Below, one piece after another: positions 30,501 to 31,789 of a stretch of DNA of 31,789 nucleotides. The DNA is taken from positions 1-31,789 of IMG/VR virus record IMGVR_UViG_3300045999_009214, one strand, 5' to 3'. The stretch is from a virus. A program made the translations under genes and the position numbers. Position 1 is the first letter of the stretch. Every line of letters starts with the position of its first letter. A model generated the notes under the pieces. The model was not told where the DNA came from and ran no database searches. It was given only the letters and a program-made list of their open reading frames with translations.

Positions 30501-31067
30501 GTTGGACTTCTGCCGCCTGACCTAATTCTTTCTACGGGCACTGCATGGGTGCGGATTGAATCATCTGACGCCTATATCGCTCAGGTCGCTACACAGGTTT
30601 CGTTTACGCCCGCCGGCCAGATTTCTAGCACAAATGTCCAAGCGGCAATTGAAGAAGTAAGTAGCGAATGCCGTATTGCCACGAATATCACCAGCGGCAC
30701 GCTTGCAACAACCGTTGGCGGTACTGGACTTACCAGTTATGTGAAAGGCGATTTGATCGCAGGATCTGGCACCAACGTGCTATCCAAGCTTGCTGTTGGC
30801 ACAAATGGCTTTATCCTTAAAGCTAACAGTGGAACCGCAACAGGTCTTGAGTGGGCTACTTATGACGCCCTCGTGACAAGTGGCGGCACGATGACTGGCA
30901 ACATTGCGCTGTCGTCAACTGCTGCTCTTGTTTTTGAAGGAAGTACCGAGGACGCATATGAAACAACTCTCTCAGCAGTTGATCCAACCGCCGATCACAC
31001 TGTGTCTCTGCCCAACGCCTCCGGTACTTTGGCCTTGACTAGCGATCTAGATGACGGCACTTACTAA
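27531..31067 (+). CDS. Tail fibre with decapeptide super-repeats
   Basis: The product is 1178 residues from a GTG with a GGAG site 7 bases upstream. The N-terminus (DQRITQLNALSKAGVSATDV then LPIADISASETKKVTAKDLV) is an attachment domain I know from cyanophage fibres. Residues about 125-610 are repeats of the type GAVTTAKLAT/DSVTATQIAP, organised as three 122-residue super-repeats. A sequence LGRSSAGAGAVEEITLTAAG then begins the non-repetitive part, with several Gly/Thr/Ser-rich linkers. The C-terminus (TSGGTMTGNIALSSTAALVF, then DHTVSLPNASGTLALTSDL) matches fibre knob-proximal modules. It should be a trimeric receptor-binding fibre. No self-cleaving chaperone domain is visible at the end. Confidence 0.85.
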   Translation: MADQRITQLNALSKAGVSATDVLPIADISASETKKVTAKDLVAAGIDLVDNGEIDLAKLDQTSVTKLGSAALADGAITATKLAADSSIAVQTTTPTTNNFEGRGYFNTSTSNLQIFNGSAYQQVLAGIGDLQVTTGKLADGAVTTAKVTALGTAAYADGSISTVKIADGAVTTAKLATDSVTATQIAPSAVGASELADNAVDTAAIQALAVTDAKLAGGAVTTAKLGDLAVTNDKIAEATIAYSKLNLANGSVPGAKIATDSITATQIGASAVGTSELADGSVTTDKLGSGAVTAGKIATDSITTDQIAPNAVGASELADNAVDTAAIQGLAVTEAKIANGAITTTKLGDLSVTDAKIANASISAGKLNLADGSVPGAKLVNDSVTSVQIAAGAVQASELADSAVTTTKIADGAVTSAKIATDSITASQVAPNAIGASELADNAVDSGAILNLAVTSAKLADDAVTTAKLGDGAVTNAKIADATIAAGKLNLADGSIPGAKIAANSITAGQIGDGAVNTAELVDAAVTAAKLATGAVTTAKLASGAVDATALGAGAVTTAKLASSAVTYDKLQNVSSTDRVLGRSSAGAGAVEEITLTAAGRALIDDADAAAQRNTLGLGTLATQNGTFSGTFSGTSSGTNTGDQTITLTGDVTGSGTGSFAATIGDGVVTNAKLATDSVTTTKIVNNAVTAAKMADNSAAIVADANPSGSGAFIGQQWINTATAVEYTWDGIAWLRQASLASLTFVDSSPLTFSVAYPDPYSAEITTTLDTQSANRVFAGPTTGDAASPTFRALVPADLPDATSSTKGAVVPGTGLSISTGTLNHSNSVTAGTATKITFDAQGHVTAGASLLAADIPSLDASKIATGTFGSSALANESITAAKLADYSTAQIGSTVPSADFIGQFFLNPLERTVYMWDGNVWQPVGITAGTVIFAGTYDANTNQIASVTADGSSLGLSVGNPLPAASATNQNYFVIVSNAGTGTSPAPTVGLLPPDLILSTGTAWVRIESSDAYIAQVATQVSFTPAGQISSTNVQAAIEEVSSECRIATNITSGTLATTVGGTGLTSYVKGDLIAGSGTNVLSKLAVGTNGFILKANSGTATGLEWATYDALVTSGGTMTGNIALSSTAALVFEGSTEDAYETTLSAVDPTADHTVSLPNASGTLALTSDLDDGTY
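28089..29186 (+). repeat. Three tandem 366-base super-repeats in the fibre gene
   Basis: Units begin at 28089, 28455 and 28821, each exactly 366 bases (122 codons). Each encodes eleven decapeptides and one 12-residue unit (the A-T/S-I-x-x-x-KLNLA-x segment). The consensus is [G/D/N][A/S]-[V/I]-T-x-x-[K/Q]-[L/I]-[A/G]-x. The equal phase of the 12-residue unit shows that whole units were duplicated. Partial, more divergent units lie on both sides. Confidence 0.9.
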
Positions 31068-31104
31068 GCTGTAGGGGTAAGTTCCGGCCTGCGGGCGTTA
31101 AGGA

Positions 31105-31789
31105 ATGTCCAGCGTTAATCCCCTGCAACTTCTCCGCAGCAGCACCGCAAACAAGCGCCCCCTTCCTGCGGGACTTGTTGATGGTCGTCCCGCAATCAAT
31201 ACAAATAGTGCAAGCCCTGGTCTGTTCTTCAAGGACAGCACTGGTGGCCTGGTAAAAGTAGGCCCGGTGCATGTTGGCACTACGGCACCCAACGTTTCGC
31301 CTGCTAGCGGCGGTGCAACGGGCAACAGCGTGGGTGAGCAATGGCTCGACACCACCGGCGGTACCTACGTGCTCAAGATCTGGGATGGATCAGCGTGGCG
31401 CAGCGAGAGCGGCACGTTCGTAGACGTGAACGGCGACGTGATGACTGGTGCGCTGGTGATGGACAACCAGCAGCAGGTGCGCTTCCGCGAGACCACTGCA
31501 AATGGTACCAATCACATCGCCCTGCAGGCCCCGGCGTCAGTTGCGTCCGACAAGACGATCACGCTGCCTGATGTGAATGGCACCATTGTCACTACTGGTG
31601 ATAGTGAAACAGTGACCAGTACGATGATTAGAAATGATACCATCGTCAACGCAGATATTAATTCAAGCGCCGCCATTGCTGGCACCAAGATTAGTCCTGA
31701 TTTCGGCAGCCAGACAGTTCAAACCACTGGCATTTTTAGCGCTGCAGGTGGTAGTGCTGCTGCACCTTCCATTGCATTCACTGGCGACA
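31105..31789 (+). CDS. Second tail fibre or fibre-like protein (runs off the window end)
   Basis: An ATG at 31105 opens a frame that stays open to the last base, giving 228 residues so far. AGGA lies immediately upstream but very close to the start. The N-terminus (LQLLRSSTANKRPLPAGLVD, then PGLFFKDSTGGLVKVGPVHV) and the module GNSVGEQWLDTTGGTYVLKI-WDG are those of cyanophage fibre proteins. Later segments VNGDVMTGALVMDNQQQVRF and SDKTITLPDVNGTIVTTGD repeat modules seen near the C-terminus of the preceding fibre. This indicates shared ancestry and possible recombination between the two genes. Codons in the first half are GC-rich. The C-terminal receptor-binding part is outside the window. Confidence 0.75.
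   Translation, partial: MSSVNPLQLLRSSTANKRPLPAGLVDGRPAINTNSASPGLFFKDSTGGLVKVGPVHVGTTAPNVSPASGGATGNSVGEQWLDTTGGTYVLKIWDGSAWRSESGTFVDVNGDVMTGALVMDNQQQVRFRETTANGTNHIALQAPASVASDKTITLPDVNGTIVTTGDSETVTSTMIRNDTIVNADINSSAAIAGTKISPDFGSQTVQTTGIFSAAGGSAAAPSIAFTGD

Noticed and set aside
27531-31067. Tandem repeats as an antifreeze-like or cell-surface adhesin gene
   Set aside because: The N-terminal attachment domain, the C-terminal fibre modules and the position after the tail tip genes identify it as a phage tail fibre.
1-31789. Search for tRNA genes, integrase, lysis genes or an auxiliary photosynthesis gene
   Set aside because: I found no cloverleaf-type sequence, tyrosine or serine recombinase motif, holin/endolysin pair or psbA-like sequence by eye. 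They may lie outside the window.

Overview
This window looks like the late (virion structure) half of a tailed double-stranded DNA phage with a long non-contractile tail (siphovirus morphology). It most likely infects a picocyanobacterium of the Synechococcus/Cyanobium type. The morphology follows from gene content and order: large terminase, portal, scaffold, major capsid protein, head-tail connectors, tail terminator, tail tube, tail chaperones, a 1805-residue tape measure, small tail proteins, an NlpC/P60-like protein, a gpJ-like tail tip and fibres. There is no sheath gene. The cyanobacterial host is an inference from protein families I recognise as cyanophage-like, not a measured result.

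Region 1 (1-3.4 kb) is the accessory and control region. It holds the tail of a gene cut by the window edge, a strong terminator, a cluster of hairpins and a RepL-like winged-helix gene. Next come about 630 bases of very AT-rich, strand-biased repeats with no gene, a candidate replication origin. An abruptly GC-rich ORF follows, which looks foreign, and then four small genes leading to the terminase.

Region 2 (3.4-9.8 kb) is DNA packaging and the procapsid. TerL and a DUF4055-like portal are separated by an HNH homing-type endonuclease gene on the opposite strand, whose stop codon overlaps the TerL stop. Scaffold, two small basic proteins, one reverse-strand small ORF and a small, probably abundant virion protein precede the capsid gene.

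Region 3 (9.8-15.2 kb) holds the major capsid protein, a small Ala/Pro/Glu-rich protein, four connector and tail-completion genes, the major tail tube protein with an inserted domain, and a 427-residue virion protein. Compact hairpin terminators with a UUCG loop follow the genes that appear to be most highly expressed.

Region 4 (15.2-27.5 kb) is tail assembly. Two chaperone frames appear to be joined by an unusual +1 frameshift. The tape measure contains five copies of a GFPSSPILG...GSP motif. The tip module follows with translationally coupled start/stop overlaps. It ends with two further proteins that appear to share the tail tube fold, giving three tube-like proteins in one phage.

Region 5 (27.5-31.8 kb) is host recognition: an 1178-residue fibre built from decapeptides arranged in three exact-period 366-base super-repeats, and a second fibre gene cut by the window end. 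I saw no integrase, lysis gene, tRNA or CRISPR array.
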